30,021 nt of DNA, from positions 1 to 30,021 of IMG/VR virus record IMGVR_UViG_3300043468_000075, one strand, 5' to 3'. The stretch comes from a virus. Below, piece by piece: positions 16,794 through 23,959 of the stretch. Below the pieces are notes generated by a model. That model did not search any database. It had not been told where the DNA came from and saw nothing but the letters and a program-made list of their open reading frames with translations. The translations under genes and the position numbers were made by a program. Position 1 is the first letter of the stretch; every line of letters starts with the position of its first letter.

Positions 16794-17351
16794 ATGTCTT
16801 GTGAAGTTGCAAATGGTCGCTTAGAAGTATGTAAAGACGCAGTAGGTGGTATTGACGCTATCTACTTCATCAATTACGGAGACTTCTCTTCCGCTGACGT
16901 TGCTTATGTAGCTGGTACTGATACCATCGATACAATTGCTAACGTTGCTAATCTATACAAATACGAACTCAAAGGAACTAACTCTTTTGACCAAGTATAT
17001 AACTCAAGCCGTGAGAACGGTACTACATTCGCTGAGCAAACGCTTACCGTTACCCTTAAAAAACAAGATGCTACAACGCATAAAAGTGTTAAGTTGATGG
17101 CTTACGGACGTCCTCACATCGTTGTTAAAAACCGCAATAACCAATTCTTCCTTGCAGGTTTAGAACACGGAATGGAAATCACTACTGCAAACGTATCTAA
17201 CGGAACTGCAATGGGGGACCTTAATGGTTACACATTGACTTTCGTAGGAACTGAGAAACTTTATGCTAACCTACTTGACTGCTCAAACGAGGCAGGTCTT
17301 GCAGGTGGTGCAGGTGATGTTTTCGGTGTTGCGAATATCGTTACTGTCTAA
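16794..17351 (+). CDS. putative major tail tube protein
   Basis: A 185-residue protein starting MSCEVANGRLEVCKDAVGGIDAIYFINYGDF. It has YKYELKGTNSFDQVYNSSRENGTTFAEQTLTVTLKK and ends with GTAMGDLNGYTLTFVGTEKLYANLL. The make-up (single beta-rich domain, strong expression signals, its own terminator) fits a tail tube subunit, and similar proteins are found directly after the capsid gene in phages of this type. A head protein cannot be ruled out. It stands alone between two terminators, which would allow a separately set expression level. Confidence 0.6.
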   Translation: MSCEVANGRLEVCKDAVGGIDAIYFINYGDFSSADVAYVAGTDTIDTIANVANLYKYELKGTNSFDQVYNSSRENGTTFAEQTLTVTLKKQDATTHKSVKLMAYGRPHIVVKNRNNQFFLAGLEHGMEITTANVSNGTAMGDLNGYTLTFVGTEKLYANLLDCSNEAGLAGGAGDVFGVANIVTV

Positions 17352-17374
17352 TTCGTTTTTTCATAGCGTGGAAG

Positions 17375-17398
17375 GGGAGGCTTAGGTCTCCCTTTTTT
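17375..17398 (+). terminator. intrinsic terminator after tail-tube-like gene
   Basis: GGGAGGC (17375-17381) pairs with GTCTCCC (17386-17392), with one G-T pair, around a TTAG loop and followed by six T. It lies 23 bases after the stop. The 9-mer TCATAGCGT (17361-17369) precedes it and also precedes the terminator at 22482. Confidence 0.85.
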
Positions 17399-17435
17399 AT
17401 TTGGCAACAAAACCATTCTTTTGACTTGTAGTAGT

Positions 17436-17765
17436 ATGATAGTTTTAACTACATCTACATCAGCTCAGACGTTTTCATTCATTCCTCGTGATGGGTTTAA
17501 TACAATGATTCTTACGGATGACCAAACAAATACACCTGTTACCGTAACCATCACCAGTTCAACGCAAGGAGACTACATAAACACGATAACTGCATCCTTC
17601 GCATTAAAAGAAGGACACTTCTACGACTTAGTTCTAAAACAAGGAACTACCATCGTCTACAAAGACCGAATTTTTTGTACTGACCAAAACATCGTGAACT
17701 TCTCGGTAAATTCAGGTGAGTACACTTCAAATACAACCGCAAATACATACATCGTATATGAGTAA
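17436..17765 (+). CDS. small beta-rich structural-type protein
   Basis: I place the start at ATG 17436 (MIVLTTSTSAQTFSFIPRDGF), giving 109 residues; the frame is open back to a TTG at 17421. It has VTVTITSSTQGDYINTITASFALKEGHFYDLVL and IVYKDRIFCTDQNIVNFSVNSGEY, alternating strands typical of small virion proteins. I recognise the opening as common in Bacteroidota phages before portal genes; its function is not known to me. The stop overlaps the portal start by 8 bases. Confidence 0.7.
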   Translation: MIVLTTSTSAQTFSFIPRDGFNTMILTDDQTNTPVTVTITSSTQGDYINTITASFALKEGHFYDLVLKQGTTIVYKDRIFCTDQNIVNFSVNSGEYTSNTTANTYIVYE

Positions 17766-19542
17766 CATACACGTTTTAAATCTATCTGCCTACACCGCTC
17801 CTACTATCGAAGAGAGTAAGAGAGATGCTTGGGTAAATTATGATGGTGCAGACGGAGGCAGTTACTATCAGTTTTTGATTGATAGATACACTAATTCTAC
17901 CACTAACAACGCTATTATAAACAACATCTCACGACTTATCTACGGAAAAGGACTCTCGGCTACGGATGCTAACCGCAAGCCTAACGAGTACGCTCAAATG
18001 ATGACCTTAATCTCTAAGGATTGTTTGCGTAAGATTGCTTTAGACAGAAAGTTGTTTGGTCAATTCTCTATTCAGGTACATTACAACGACAAGCACGACA
18101 AGATTCTCAAGGCTTACCATATCCCTGTTAATTTACTTCGTGCTGAGAAATGCAATAAAGACGGAGAGGTAGAAGGCTACTACTACTCGGATGATTGGTC
18201 AGACGTCAAGAAATATGTACCTAATCGCTTCCCTGCGTTTGGATTCGGTAGAGAAAAGGTTGAGATACTATTCTCAAAGCCGTATGCCGTAGGGATGAAG
18301 TATTATGCTTATCCTGACTATCAAGGCGCAGTTCCCTACGCACTTTTGGAAGAGGAAATTTCCGATTACCTAATCAACGAGGTTCAAAACGGATTCTCAG
18401 GAACTAAAGTAGTAAACTTCAATAACGGAGTGCCTACATTAGAGCAGCAAGAAATTATCTCTGCGAAGGTATTAGGCAAGTTAACTGGTTCTAAAGGTCA
18501 GAAAGTGATTGTAGCGTTCAACGACAATATGGATACTCGCACAACGGTTGAGGACATCCCTTTAAATGACGCACCTGAACACTACACATATTTAAGCGAA
18601 GAATGCTTGCGTAAGATTATGCTTGGACACAACGTCACTTCACCACTATTATTTGGTGTTGCATCGTCTAACGGATTTTCGTCTAACGCTGATGAGCTTG
18701 AGAACTCGTTTATCTTGTTCAACAATATGGTGATTAAGCCTTTCCAAGAGGAAATTATTGACGCCATTGACAAGCTATTAGCCTTTAACAACATCTCGCT
18801 TAACCTATTCTTCAAGACTCTCAAACCGCTTGAGTTTGTAGACTTGGAAAATGCAGTTACTGAAGAGCAAGTTGCAGAGGAAACAGGAACTGAGCTATCA
18901 AAACACGAAGCCTTAGACAACGAGATTGCAGATGCACTTATTGACTTAGGTGAAACCCCTAACGAGAATTGGCTTCTAATAGACGAATACCCTGTGGACT
19001 ATGACTTAGATGACCAAGAGAATGAAATGCTCTCTAACGAGCCAAAAAGCACCTTATTATCGAAAGTATATAACTTCGTAACTACAGGTTCTGCACGTCC
19101 TAACGCAAAGTCTGAGCAAGATGAAGTAATTGATGGAGTAAAGTTCATTACTCGCTATGTTTATGCAGGTGAGACAAGTTCTAAATCTCGTCAGTTCTGT
19201 CAGAAAATGATGACGGCACAAAAGATTTATCGCAAAGAGGACATTTTACAAATGGGCAATCAACCTGTAAATGCAGGATGGGGTGCTAAAGGTGCTGCTA
19301 CTTATGACGTATGGAAGTTCAAAGGCGGTGGCAATTGTCATCATCGTTGGAATAAACAAGTGTATGCAAGTTTTGAGGGTGTAGGCATTGATGTTAACTC
19401 TCCTAAAGCTAAACAAATTGCAGGTAAAAAAGCAGAGAAGTTTGGATACGTTGTTAAAAACAATGCTTTGGTATCTCAAAGACCAGTTGATATGCCTTAC
19501 AATGGCTTTTTACCTACTAACCCTATTTACGGCAAGAAATAA
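17758..19542 (+). CDS. portal protein with C-terminal Cys/His (MuF-like) domain
   Basis: The 594-residue product starts at ATG 17758; a start at 17716 would lie deep in the upstream gene. Residues 1 to about 400 look like a portal: ISRLIYGKGLSATDANRKP, LRKIALDRKLFGQFSIQVHYN, AYHIPVNLLRAEKC, PYALLEEEISDYL, and IMLGHNVTSPLLFGVASSNGFSSNADELENSF. After an acidic linker, a C-terminal domain has SRQFCQKMM, NAGWGAKGAATYDVW and KGGGNCHHRWNKQVY (Cys527, His528, His529), which resembles the conserved C/H cluster of minor head (MuF-type) proteins. It forms the ring through which DNA enters. It lies downstream of the capsid gene and some 14 kb from terL, unlike the usual terL-portal order. Confidence 0.85.
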   Translation: MSNIHVLNLSAYTAPTIEESKRDAWVNYDGADGGSYYQFLIDRYTNSTTNNAIINNISRLIYGKGLSATDANRKPNEYAQMMTLISKDCLRKIALDRKLFGQFSIQVHYNDKHDKILKAYHIPVNLLRAEKCNKDGEVEGYYYSDDWSDVKKYVPNRFPAFGFGREKVEILFSKPYAVGMKYYAYPDYQGAVPYALLEEEISDYLINEVQNGFSGTKVVNFNNGVPTLEQQEIISAKVLGKLTGSKGQKVIVAFNDNMDTRTTVEDIPLNDAPEHYTYLSEECLRKIMLGHNVTSPLLFGVASSNGFSSNADELENSFILFNNMVIKPFQEEIIDAIDKLLAFNNISLNLFFKTLKPLEFVDLENAVTEEQVAEETGTELSKHEALDNEIADALIDLGETPNENWLLIDEYPVDYDLDDQENEMLSNEPKSTLLSKVYNFVTTGSARPNAKSEQDEVIDGVKFITRYVYAGETSSKSRQFCQKMMTAQKIYRKEDILQMGNQPVNAGWGAKGAATYDVWKFKGGGNCHHRWNKQVYASFEGVGIDVNSPKAKQIAGKKAEKFGYVVKNNALVSQRPVDMPYNGFLPTNPIYGKK

Positions 19543-20042
19543 TGGCAACGGCACTACTAATCACAAGAGACGATATAGTTCGTTTTACCGCAGTCAACGG
19601 AAATGTAGATACTGATAAGTTCATTCAGTTCGTTAAGATTGCTCAGGACATCCACATACAAACATACTTAGGCACTAAACTACTTGAGAAGCTACAAACC
19701 TTGATTATTGCAGGAACGCTGACAGGTAACTATAAGACACTTACTGACACATACGTTAAGCCAATGCTCATCCATTGGAGTCTCGTTGAATATCTCCCTT
19801 TCGCAGCTTACACAATCGCCAACAAGGGCGTTTACAAGCACTCATCTGAGAACGCTGAAAACGTAGAGAAAAACGAAGTTGATTTCTTATTAGAAAAAGA
19901 GCGTCAGATTGCTCAACACTACACGGAGCGTTTCATTAGTTATATGTCTTTCAACCAAGATTTATTCCCTGAGTACAATCAGAACGTTGACCAAGATATG
20001 TACCCTGACACTACGAACAATTACACTTCTTGGTTTATATGA
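19542..20042 (+). CDS. head-tail connector (adaptor) protein
   Basis: A 166-residue, mostly helical protein: LLITRDDIVRFTAVNGNVDTDKFIQFVKIAQDIHIQTYLGTKLLEKL, then YVKPMLIHWSLVEYLPFAAYTIANKGVYKHSSENAENV and a helix NEVDFLLEKERQIAQHYTERFISYM. This layout matches gp6-like adaptors that sit below the portal ring. The start overlaps the portal stop by one base (TAATG), giving coupling between portal and adaptor. I am confident in the family type from pattern and place. Confidence 0.8.
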   Translation: MATALLITRDDIVRFTAVNGNVDTDKFIQFVKIAQDIHIQTYLGTKLLEKLQTLIIAGTLTGNYKTLTDTYVKPMLIHWSLVEYLPFAAYTIANKGVYKHSSENAENVEKNEVDFLLEKERQIAQHYTERFISYMSFNQDLFPEYNQNVDQDMYPDTTNNYTSWFI

Positions 20043-20137
20043 AAAAGAACAGACCAAAGGGTTTAAAGTATAGCCCTAAAAACACGAATGTAGAGAAGCT
20101 CCGTATTTATCTAAGCAAAAAGGAATCGAATGACTGA
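20039..20137 (+). CDS. very small basic protein, unknown
   Basis: A 32-residue frame from ATG 20039 (overlapping the connector stop as ATGA) to TGA 20135-20137. It is strongly basic (MKKNRPKGLKYSPKNTNVEKLR). It bridges what would be an 87-base gap and overlaps the next gene by 8 bases. Coding is likely from the stop/start overlaps on both sides; function unknown. Confidence 0.5.
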   Translation: MKKNRPKGLKYSPKNTNVEKLRIYLSKKESND

Positions 20138-20357
20138 GTTTGTTACCATTGTAAAAAAATACGGCGTTACAGGCGTTCTTTGCTTATGGTTGTGGCATAC
20201 GGATAACCGATTGAACAAAGTTGAGACTGCACTTTACGACTGCTACAAAGAGCAGAGTTTTAGACAAGCAACCAAAACACGAATAGACCTACCCGAAAAA
20301 CTTTTAGCCGTATTGCCAAATGATAAAAGAACTAATAAACGAAACTCTAAAGCCTAA
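20130..20357 (+). CDS. holin-like membrane protein (single membrane segment)
   Basis: A 75-residue protein with one short hydrophobic segment (YGVTGVLCLWLWH, residues 11-23) followed by an amphipathic helix (DNRLNKVETALYDCYKEQ) and a basic tail ([10 protein letters not shown]). The layout is like small BhlA-type holins and sits at the head of the lysis cluster. The segment is short and Trp-rich, so a true membrane pass is likely but not certain. It overlaps the next gene by 38 bases. Confidence 0.55.
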   Translation: MTEFVTIVKKYGVTGVLCLWLWHTDNRLNKVETALYDCYKEQSFRQATKTRIDLPEKLLAVLPNDKRTNKRNSKA

Positions 20358-20535
20358 CGGCAAATGGTCTATAAAAAGGCTATCCGCTTTTACGTCTTTT
20401 TGGATAGCGGTAATTTATGCGCTGATTCCGTTGTTTAAGCCTTTCAAAGTACACGAGTTTGTCTTTGTTGGTTTGCTTACTTACTCGGCAACTGCAATAG
20501 GTTTAACTGTATGGAGTAAAAAAATAGACAAATGA
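20320..20535 (+). CDS. holin-like protein with two membrane segments
   Basis: The 71-residue protein has a basic N-terminus ([15 protein letters not shown]) and two hydrophobic helices (about 25-40, [13 protein letters not shown]; about 48-65, [19 protein letters not shown]) and a charged end (SKKIDK). Two-pass proteins of this size next to an endolysin gene usually are holins or antiholins that time lysis in the inner membrane. The stop overlaps the endolysin start as ATGA. Confidence 0.65.
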   Translation: MIKELINETLKPNGKWSIKRLSAFTSFWIAVIYALIPLFKPFKVHEFVFVGLLTYSATAIGLTVWSKKIDK

Positions 20536-20996
20536 TAACAACCGCACAAGCCTTAGCAAAATACGGACAACCCAACGAGACGGGAACGTATTTAACTACA
20601 ATCAAATTACCATACCCAATGCGTATAGCGTGGGACTTAGACACCAAAGTAACAAAGATGCGTTGCCATAAACTTGTCGCAGATGCGTTTTTAAGCGTGT
20701 TTAACGAACTTTTAGAGGTCTACGGGTATCAACGCCTTGTCGAGTTAGGGATAGACCTTTATGGAGGTTGTTTTAACTTTCGTAAAATGCGTGGCGGTTC
20801 GTCTTGGAGTAAGCACGCTTGGGGTATTGCCATCGACTTAGACCCTGCGAGAAATACTTTGAAGGAAACTTCTAAGACTGCACGCTTTGCACGTCCTGAG
20901 TACAAGCAAATGATTGACATTTTTTATAAACACGGATTTATTTCACTCGGTAAAGAAAAGAACTATGACTGGATGCACTTCGAGATTGGCGGTTAG
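20532..20996 (+). CDS. endolysin, M15-family peptidase
   Basis: A 154-residue zinc peptidase. It has the M15 motif [13 protein letters not shown] (His95, Asp102) and the C-terminal DWMHFEI (His149), which together give the zinc ligands and catalytic set of the VanY/D-Ala-D-Ala carboxypeptidase type. It would cut peptide bonds in host peptidoglycan at lysis. No signal peptide is seen, so release through holin pores is expected. Its last 32 bases overlap the spanin-like gene in another frame. Confidence 0.9.
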   Translation: MITTAQALAKYGQPNETGTYLTTIKLPYPMRIAWDLDTKVTKMRCHKLVADAFLSVFNELLEVYGYQRLVELGIDLYGGCFNFRKMRGGSSWSKHAWGIAIDLDPARNTLKETSKTARFARPEYKQMIDIFYKHGFISLGKEKNYDWMHFEIGG

Positions 20997-21417
20997 TTCC
21001 GTTATTTTGTCGCTTTTATTGGCAATACTTGCGACATCTTGCTCAGTAAACTACCACGTCCGTAAAGCCTTTAAAAAAGGTTATAAGTGCGACGAGGTTG
21101 CCGATACAATTCAAATAACTTCGGTCGACTCAATTCCGTACGTTTTAAGGGACTCTATTATGTGGGAAAGGGTATTAGTCCAAAAAGATACAATAGTGCG
21201 TTACAAGCGTTCTTTCGTGCCTCAAACGCGATTTGAGAAGCGTATTGAGTACAAACTAAAACGAGATACCCTACGAATGATTGAAAAAGTAGAGGTCGTC
21301 AAATGGAAAACTGAAAAGCGCAAAAATCCTAAACCGAACATATTATTGTTAGTTTTGGGATTTGTAGTAGGAATGATAACAAACTGGCTACTGCGCAACT
21401 TTAAACCAACGCTATGA
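20965..21417 (+). CDS. likely unimolecular spanin (lipoprotein with C-terminal membrane helix)
   Basis: Start ATG 20965 gives 150 residues. The N-terminus is a lipoprotein signal: polar start, hydrophobic [19 protein letters not shown] with lipid-bearing Cys26 candidate. The middle (residues 30-120) is a charged periplasmic region ([43 protein letters not shown]). A C-terminal membrane helix follows ([19 protein letters not shown], 125-143). A lipid anchor at one end and a membrane helix at the other is the layout of u-spanins, which fuse inner and outer membranes in the last step of lysis. The position right after the endolysin supports this. The lipobox is loose, which is normal for Bacteroidota. 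Confidence 0.7.
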   Translation: MTGCTSRLAVSSVILSLLLAILATSCSVNYHVRKAFKKGYKCDEVADTIQITSVDSIPYVLRDSIMWERVLVQKDTIVRYKRSFVPQTRFEKRIEYKLKRDTLRMIEKVEVVKWKTEKRKNPKPNILLLVLGFVVGMITNWLLRNFKPTL

Positions 21418-22445
21418 GACAAACACGCTATCGCTTAAAATCAGATGAGGTAGAAATCATTGAACAATACAGAGCGATAAAAAAAGAATCTAACTCAATG
21501 GGGTTAGATGACAAGAACGTAAAACACGGATGGTTAAAATCTAAGCAGGCATCATTATTCTTTAAGAATCCAAACTTTAACGGACAAGAAGACAAGTTCA
21601 ACGAGTTCAAAGATGAGTTGTTGGAAGAGATGGAAAAGCATAGCCCTGCTTATCCTACGATAACACGAACTCAAAGCGAAGAAGGACACCTGTTAGTCAT
21701 AGACCCTGCTGACATCCACATAGGTAAACTATGCGATGCGTTTGAAACTGGTGAAGACTACAACTCTCAAATAGCCGTACAACGTGTTTTAGAAGGCGTA
21801 CAAGGCATTTTAGACAAGTCCGCAGGCTTTCATATAGACAAAATTTTATTCGTTGGTGGAAACGATATTCTACACATAGATACTCCAAGACGAACTACAA
21901 CCTCAGGCACTCCACAAGACACCGATGGGATGTGGTATCGCAATTTTTTAACCGCAAAACAATTATATGTTGACTTACTTGAAAAACTTATCGCTTTGGC
22001 TGATGTACATTTTGTGTTCAATCCTTCTAACCACGATTACACTCACGGATTCTTTCTTGCTGATTGTATCAAAACACATTTTCGCCAAGCTACAAACATT
22101 ACTTTCGACTGCTCTCTTTCACATCGCAAGGCTTTTAGATACGGAGAGAACCTCATAGGAACTACTCACGGAGATGGAGCGAAGCAGCAGGACTTACCGC
22201 TTTTGTTAGCTACTGAGTTTCCTATGGATTGGAGCTTAACCAAGCACAGGTACGTTTATATGCACCACGTTCACCATAAAATGTCTAAAGACTATCAAGG
22301 TGTTACCGTTGAATCATTGCGCTCACCATCAGGAACTGATAGCTGGCATCATAGAAACGCTTATCAACACGCTCCCAAAGCTATAGAAGGATTCCTGCAC
22401 CATAAAAAACACGGACAAATCGCACGTTTATCCCACATCTTTTAA
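21414..22445 (+). CDS. calcineurin-like metallophosphoesterase
   Basis: A 343-residue protein. After a basic helical front (QTRYRLKSDEVEIIEQYRAIKK) it shows the metallophosphoesterase series DxH (Asp98/Asp100-His102 in IDPADIHIGK), GGNDxxH (148-154), SNHDxTH (205-211), THGD (251-254) and MHHVHH (283-288). These bind two metal ions and hydrolyse phosphate esters; the substrate is not known. Genes of this kind recur in Bacteroidota phages late in the structural-lysis block. The start overlaps the spanin stop (ATGA), and the gene is followed by a terminator. Confidence 0.85.
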   Translation: MRQTRYRLKSDEVEIIEQYRAIKKESNSMGLDDKNVKHGWLKSKQASLFFKNPNFNGQEDKFNEFKDELLEEMEKHSPAYPTITRTQSEEGHLLVIDPADIHIGKLCDAFETGEDYNSQIAVQRVLEGVQGILDKSAGFHIDKILFVGGNDILHIDTPRRTTTSGTPQDTDGMWYRNFLTAKQLYVDLLEKLIALADVHFVFNPSNHDYTHGFFLADCIKTHFRQATNITFDCSLSHRKAFRYGENLIGTTHGDGAKQQDLPLLLATEFPMDWSLTKHRYVYMHHVHHKMSKDYQGVTVESLRSPSGTDSWHHRNAYQHAPKAIEGFLHHKKHGQIARLSHIF

Positions 22446-22453
22446 TATATTTG
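22446..22453 (+). promoter_or_regulatory. possible -7 box (TATATTTG) just after the phosphoesterase gene
   Basis: TATATTTGCAT here matches 11 bases of the two strong early promoters. A TTG at the expected -33 place is missing (ACG; TTTA is nearby). A transcript from here would meet a terminator within about 50 bases, so it is either a very small RNA promoter or a chance match. Confidence 0.35.
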
Positions 22454-22481
22454 CATCACCTGCCATTATTCATAGCGTAAG

Positions 22482-22507
22482 AGCCTCTTTAATCGGAGGC
22501 TTTTTTT
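22482..22507 (+). terminator. intrinsic terminator at the end of the late block
   Basis: AGCCTC (22482-22487) pairs with GAGGCT (22496-22501) around an 8-base loop, followed by a T run to 22507. It lies 36 bases after the phosphoesterase stop and separates late from early genes. TCATAGCGT stands just upstream at 22470-22478, as at the 17375 terminator. Confidence 0.85.
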
Positions 22508-22665
22508 GTTAATTATAACATACATAATCGGTAAAATTCCGACTAAATGCACATTATATTACACCTTTTCGGGTACAAAATAAGGGTAAAACCTTAAAAC
22601 GTGAAAAAAAGTTTGCTTCTACAACCCCCGTCAAATAAGGAAATCTAAAAAAATGTTAAAAAAAG
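22508..22665. other. AT-rich intergenic stretch with inverted repeats
   Basis: No gene is seen here. It holds two small inverted repeats: TCGG-N7-CCGA (22528-22542) and TAAGG-N6-CCTTA (22581-22596), with a further TAAGG near 22636. It lies between the late terminator and the first early promoter, where operators or a replication origin would be expected. Neither role is shown by the sequence. Confidence 0.35.
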
Positions 22666-22668
22666 TTG

Positions 22669-22698
22669 TTGATAATTGAAACCTTATATATATATTTG
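22669..22698 (+). promoter_or_regulatory. early promoter, Bacteroidota TTG-N19-TAnnTTTG
   Basis: TTG at 22669-22671, a 19-base spacer and TATATTTG at 22691-22698 fit the Flavobacterium-type consensus. The 17 bases from 22691 (TATATTTGCATATAACA) are identical to those at 27634. It lies 24 bases before the first early start codon. Confidence 0.85.
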
Positions 22699-22722
22699 CA
22701 TATAACATTTAAAAACAACGCT

Positions 22723-22899
22723 ATGACAAAAGACGAAATCTTAGAACTAATCTTCAACGAAGAACGAGAGCTTTACGCAGAGCTTCAAGAACAACGTAAA
22801 TACTTTGGCTATAACGACGAAGCCACGCTACACACCCAAGCGCAATGGGGAGCAATTAGTAATTTAAAAGATAAAATTTTTGACAATGAGAACAATTAA
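22723..22899 (+). CDS. small acidic early protein, unknown
   Basis: A 58-residue protein starting at ATG 22723, the first gene after the early promoter; longer starts upstream would lie inside the promoter. It is helical and acidic (DEILELIFNEERELYAELQEQRK) with an ALKDKIFDNENN-like end. The start sits in CAACGCTATG, a 10-mer found at two other starts here. As a first early gene it might act against the host, but nothing in the sequence shows it. Confidence 0.65.
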   Translation: MTKDEILELIFNEERELYAELQEQRKYFGYNDEATLHTQAQWGAISNLKDKIFDNENN

Positions 22900-23131
22900 G
22901 AAGTATTCGTTTTTGTTTAAGGACTTGAACACGGACGAAAAGCAAATCTTAGGAAGCGGAGTAGTATTTATCTTAGGTACTGTCTTTTTTATTTACTTAC
23001 TTGGGACGGCTACACCGCACCGCCAAGATGCAAAAACACGGAACTACCAAACCTATTTCAAGCCTAAGTACGAACTACCAAAGTCTTACGCTAAGTATTC
23101 GAACCACGTTTATAACTCTAAATTCAAATAA
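22886..23131 (+). CDS. small single-pass membrane protein, unknown
   Basis: An 81-residue protein from ATG 22886 (a TTG two codons earlier is also possible). It has a basic N-terminus (MRTIKKYSFLFKD), a membrane helix at about residues 24-42 (GSGVVFILGTVFFIYLLGT), and a basic, Tyr-rich C-terminal part (YQTYFKPKYELPKSYAKYSNHVY). The start overlaps the upstream gene by 14 bases. Function unknown. Confidence 0.65.
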   Translation: MRTIKKYSFLFKDLNTDEKQILGSGVVFILGTVFFIYLLGTATPHRQDAKTRNYQTYFKPKYELPKSYAKYSNHVYNSKFK

Positions 23132-23132
23132 G

Positions 23133-23441
23133 ATGATTGTTACAGAACTAAAAGACTTTGAGGTCTACCGAGACACGGACAAGAACTTTGTGTACTTATT
23201 CGTTACTCTTTGGGACGAAGGCGACACGGACACGAATGCCGAAATCTTAGCCGAATACGAAATAGAAATTTACGACTCTTATTCTAATTACAAAATCACT
23301 AAAAAGAACTACAATGAAATTCTTACCATCAAACAAACGCAAGACTGCGATGACTACCTTGAAAAAATCTACGAAGCAAACACCTTTGAAGATGCCTATG
23401 TTGAAGAATACAACGATGAGGGGACTTGGTGGTTCATTTAG
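23133..23441 (+). CDS. acidic early protein, unknown
   Basis: Starting at ATG 23133, a 102-residue protein that is very acidic (WDEGDTDTNAEILAEYEIEIYD, YVEEYNDEGTWWFI). Strands dominate the first half. An upstream in-frame start lies inside the membrane-protein gene and is less likely. Strong negative charge is seen in DNA mimics and other early phage proteins, but no specific role can be read. Confidence 0.65.
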   Translation: MIVTELKDFEVYRDTDKNFVYLFVTLWDEGDTDTNAEILAEYEIEIYDSYSNYKITKKNYNEILTIKQTQDCDDYLEKIYEANTFEDAYVEEYNDEGTWWFI

Positions 23442-23526
23442 AGACTACCAACTAAATAGGTATTGGGATAACTTTAACTTTGGTCTTTACAACCGAATTT
23501 GTGAAATTAAAATGCAAGAGCTATGA
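23416..23526 (+). CDS. very small early protein, unknown
   Basis: A 36-residue frame from ATG 23416, overlapping the upstream gene by 26 bases and the next start as ATGA. It is aromatic-rich (RDYQLNRYWDNFNFGLYNR). Earlier in-frame ATGs exist but lie well inside the upstream gene. The stop/start overlap supports translation; function unknown. Confidence 0.45.
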   Translation: MRGLGGSFRDYQLNRYWDNFNFGLYNRICEIKMQEL

Positions 23527-23711
23527 CACCTAAAGAAAAAGCAATAGAGTTATATGAAAAAATGCTTAGGGTTGAATATCCTTTAGCTGCTAAACATTGC
23601 GCATTGATTGCAGTTGATGAAGTAATTGAGGCTTTACACGAGCATCATTGGCAAAATAGACTAATAATAGATTATTGGGAAGAAGTAAAACACGAATTAG
23701 AAAAGCTATGA
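23523..23711 (+). CDS. small early protein of a recurrent phage family, unknown
   Basis: A 62-residue protein (MTPKEKAIELYEKMLRV...AAKHCALIAVDEVIEAL...YWEEVKHELEKL). I recognise this layout (TPKEKAxEL, then KxCALIAVDEIIEA, then a YWxEVKxEIEKL end) as frequent in Bacteroidota phages, without a known function. All helix, no membrane part. Both ends overlap neighbours as ATGA, which suggests coupling. Confidence 0.75.
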   Translation: MTPKEKAIELYEKMLRVEYPLAAKHCALIAVDEVIEALHEHHWQNRLIIDYWEEVKHELEKL

Positions 23712-23959
23712 CCGCAATACAAGAATTAATAAAGTTTCTGAAAAACGACAGAATGCAAAATGTTTACACAGGCGAGCAGATTATTGAACTGCTTGAGTTT
23801 AAACTTGAAAAAGAAAAGCAGCAGATAATGAAAACATATTACGATGGTTTAAGAAACATAAATGGTTTCAATTTGATTCCTATATATGAAACAACTAAAA
23901 AAGAAATAGAAAGATTTGGAGTTTACTATTACAACAAAATTAGTAAAGATGAGATATAA
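23708..23959 (+). CDS. small helical early protein, unknown
   Basis: An 83-residue protein from ATG 23708 (overlapping the upstream TGA). It has mixed charged helices (IQELIKFLKNDRMQNVYTGEQIIELLEFKLEKEKQQIM) and a Tyr-rich end (RFGVYYYNKISKDEI). No family recognised. It overlaps the next gene by 11 bases. Confidence 0.6.
   Translation: MTAIQELIKFLKNDRMQNVYTGEQIIELLEFKLEKEKQQIMKTYYDGLRNINGFNLIPIYETTKKEIERFGVYYYNKISKDEI

Noticed and set aside
17716-17757. Earlier start of the portal gene
   Set aside because: It lies within the upstream gene; ATG 17758 gives MSNIHVLNLS with an ordinary 8-base overlap.
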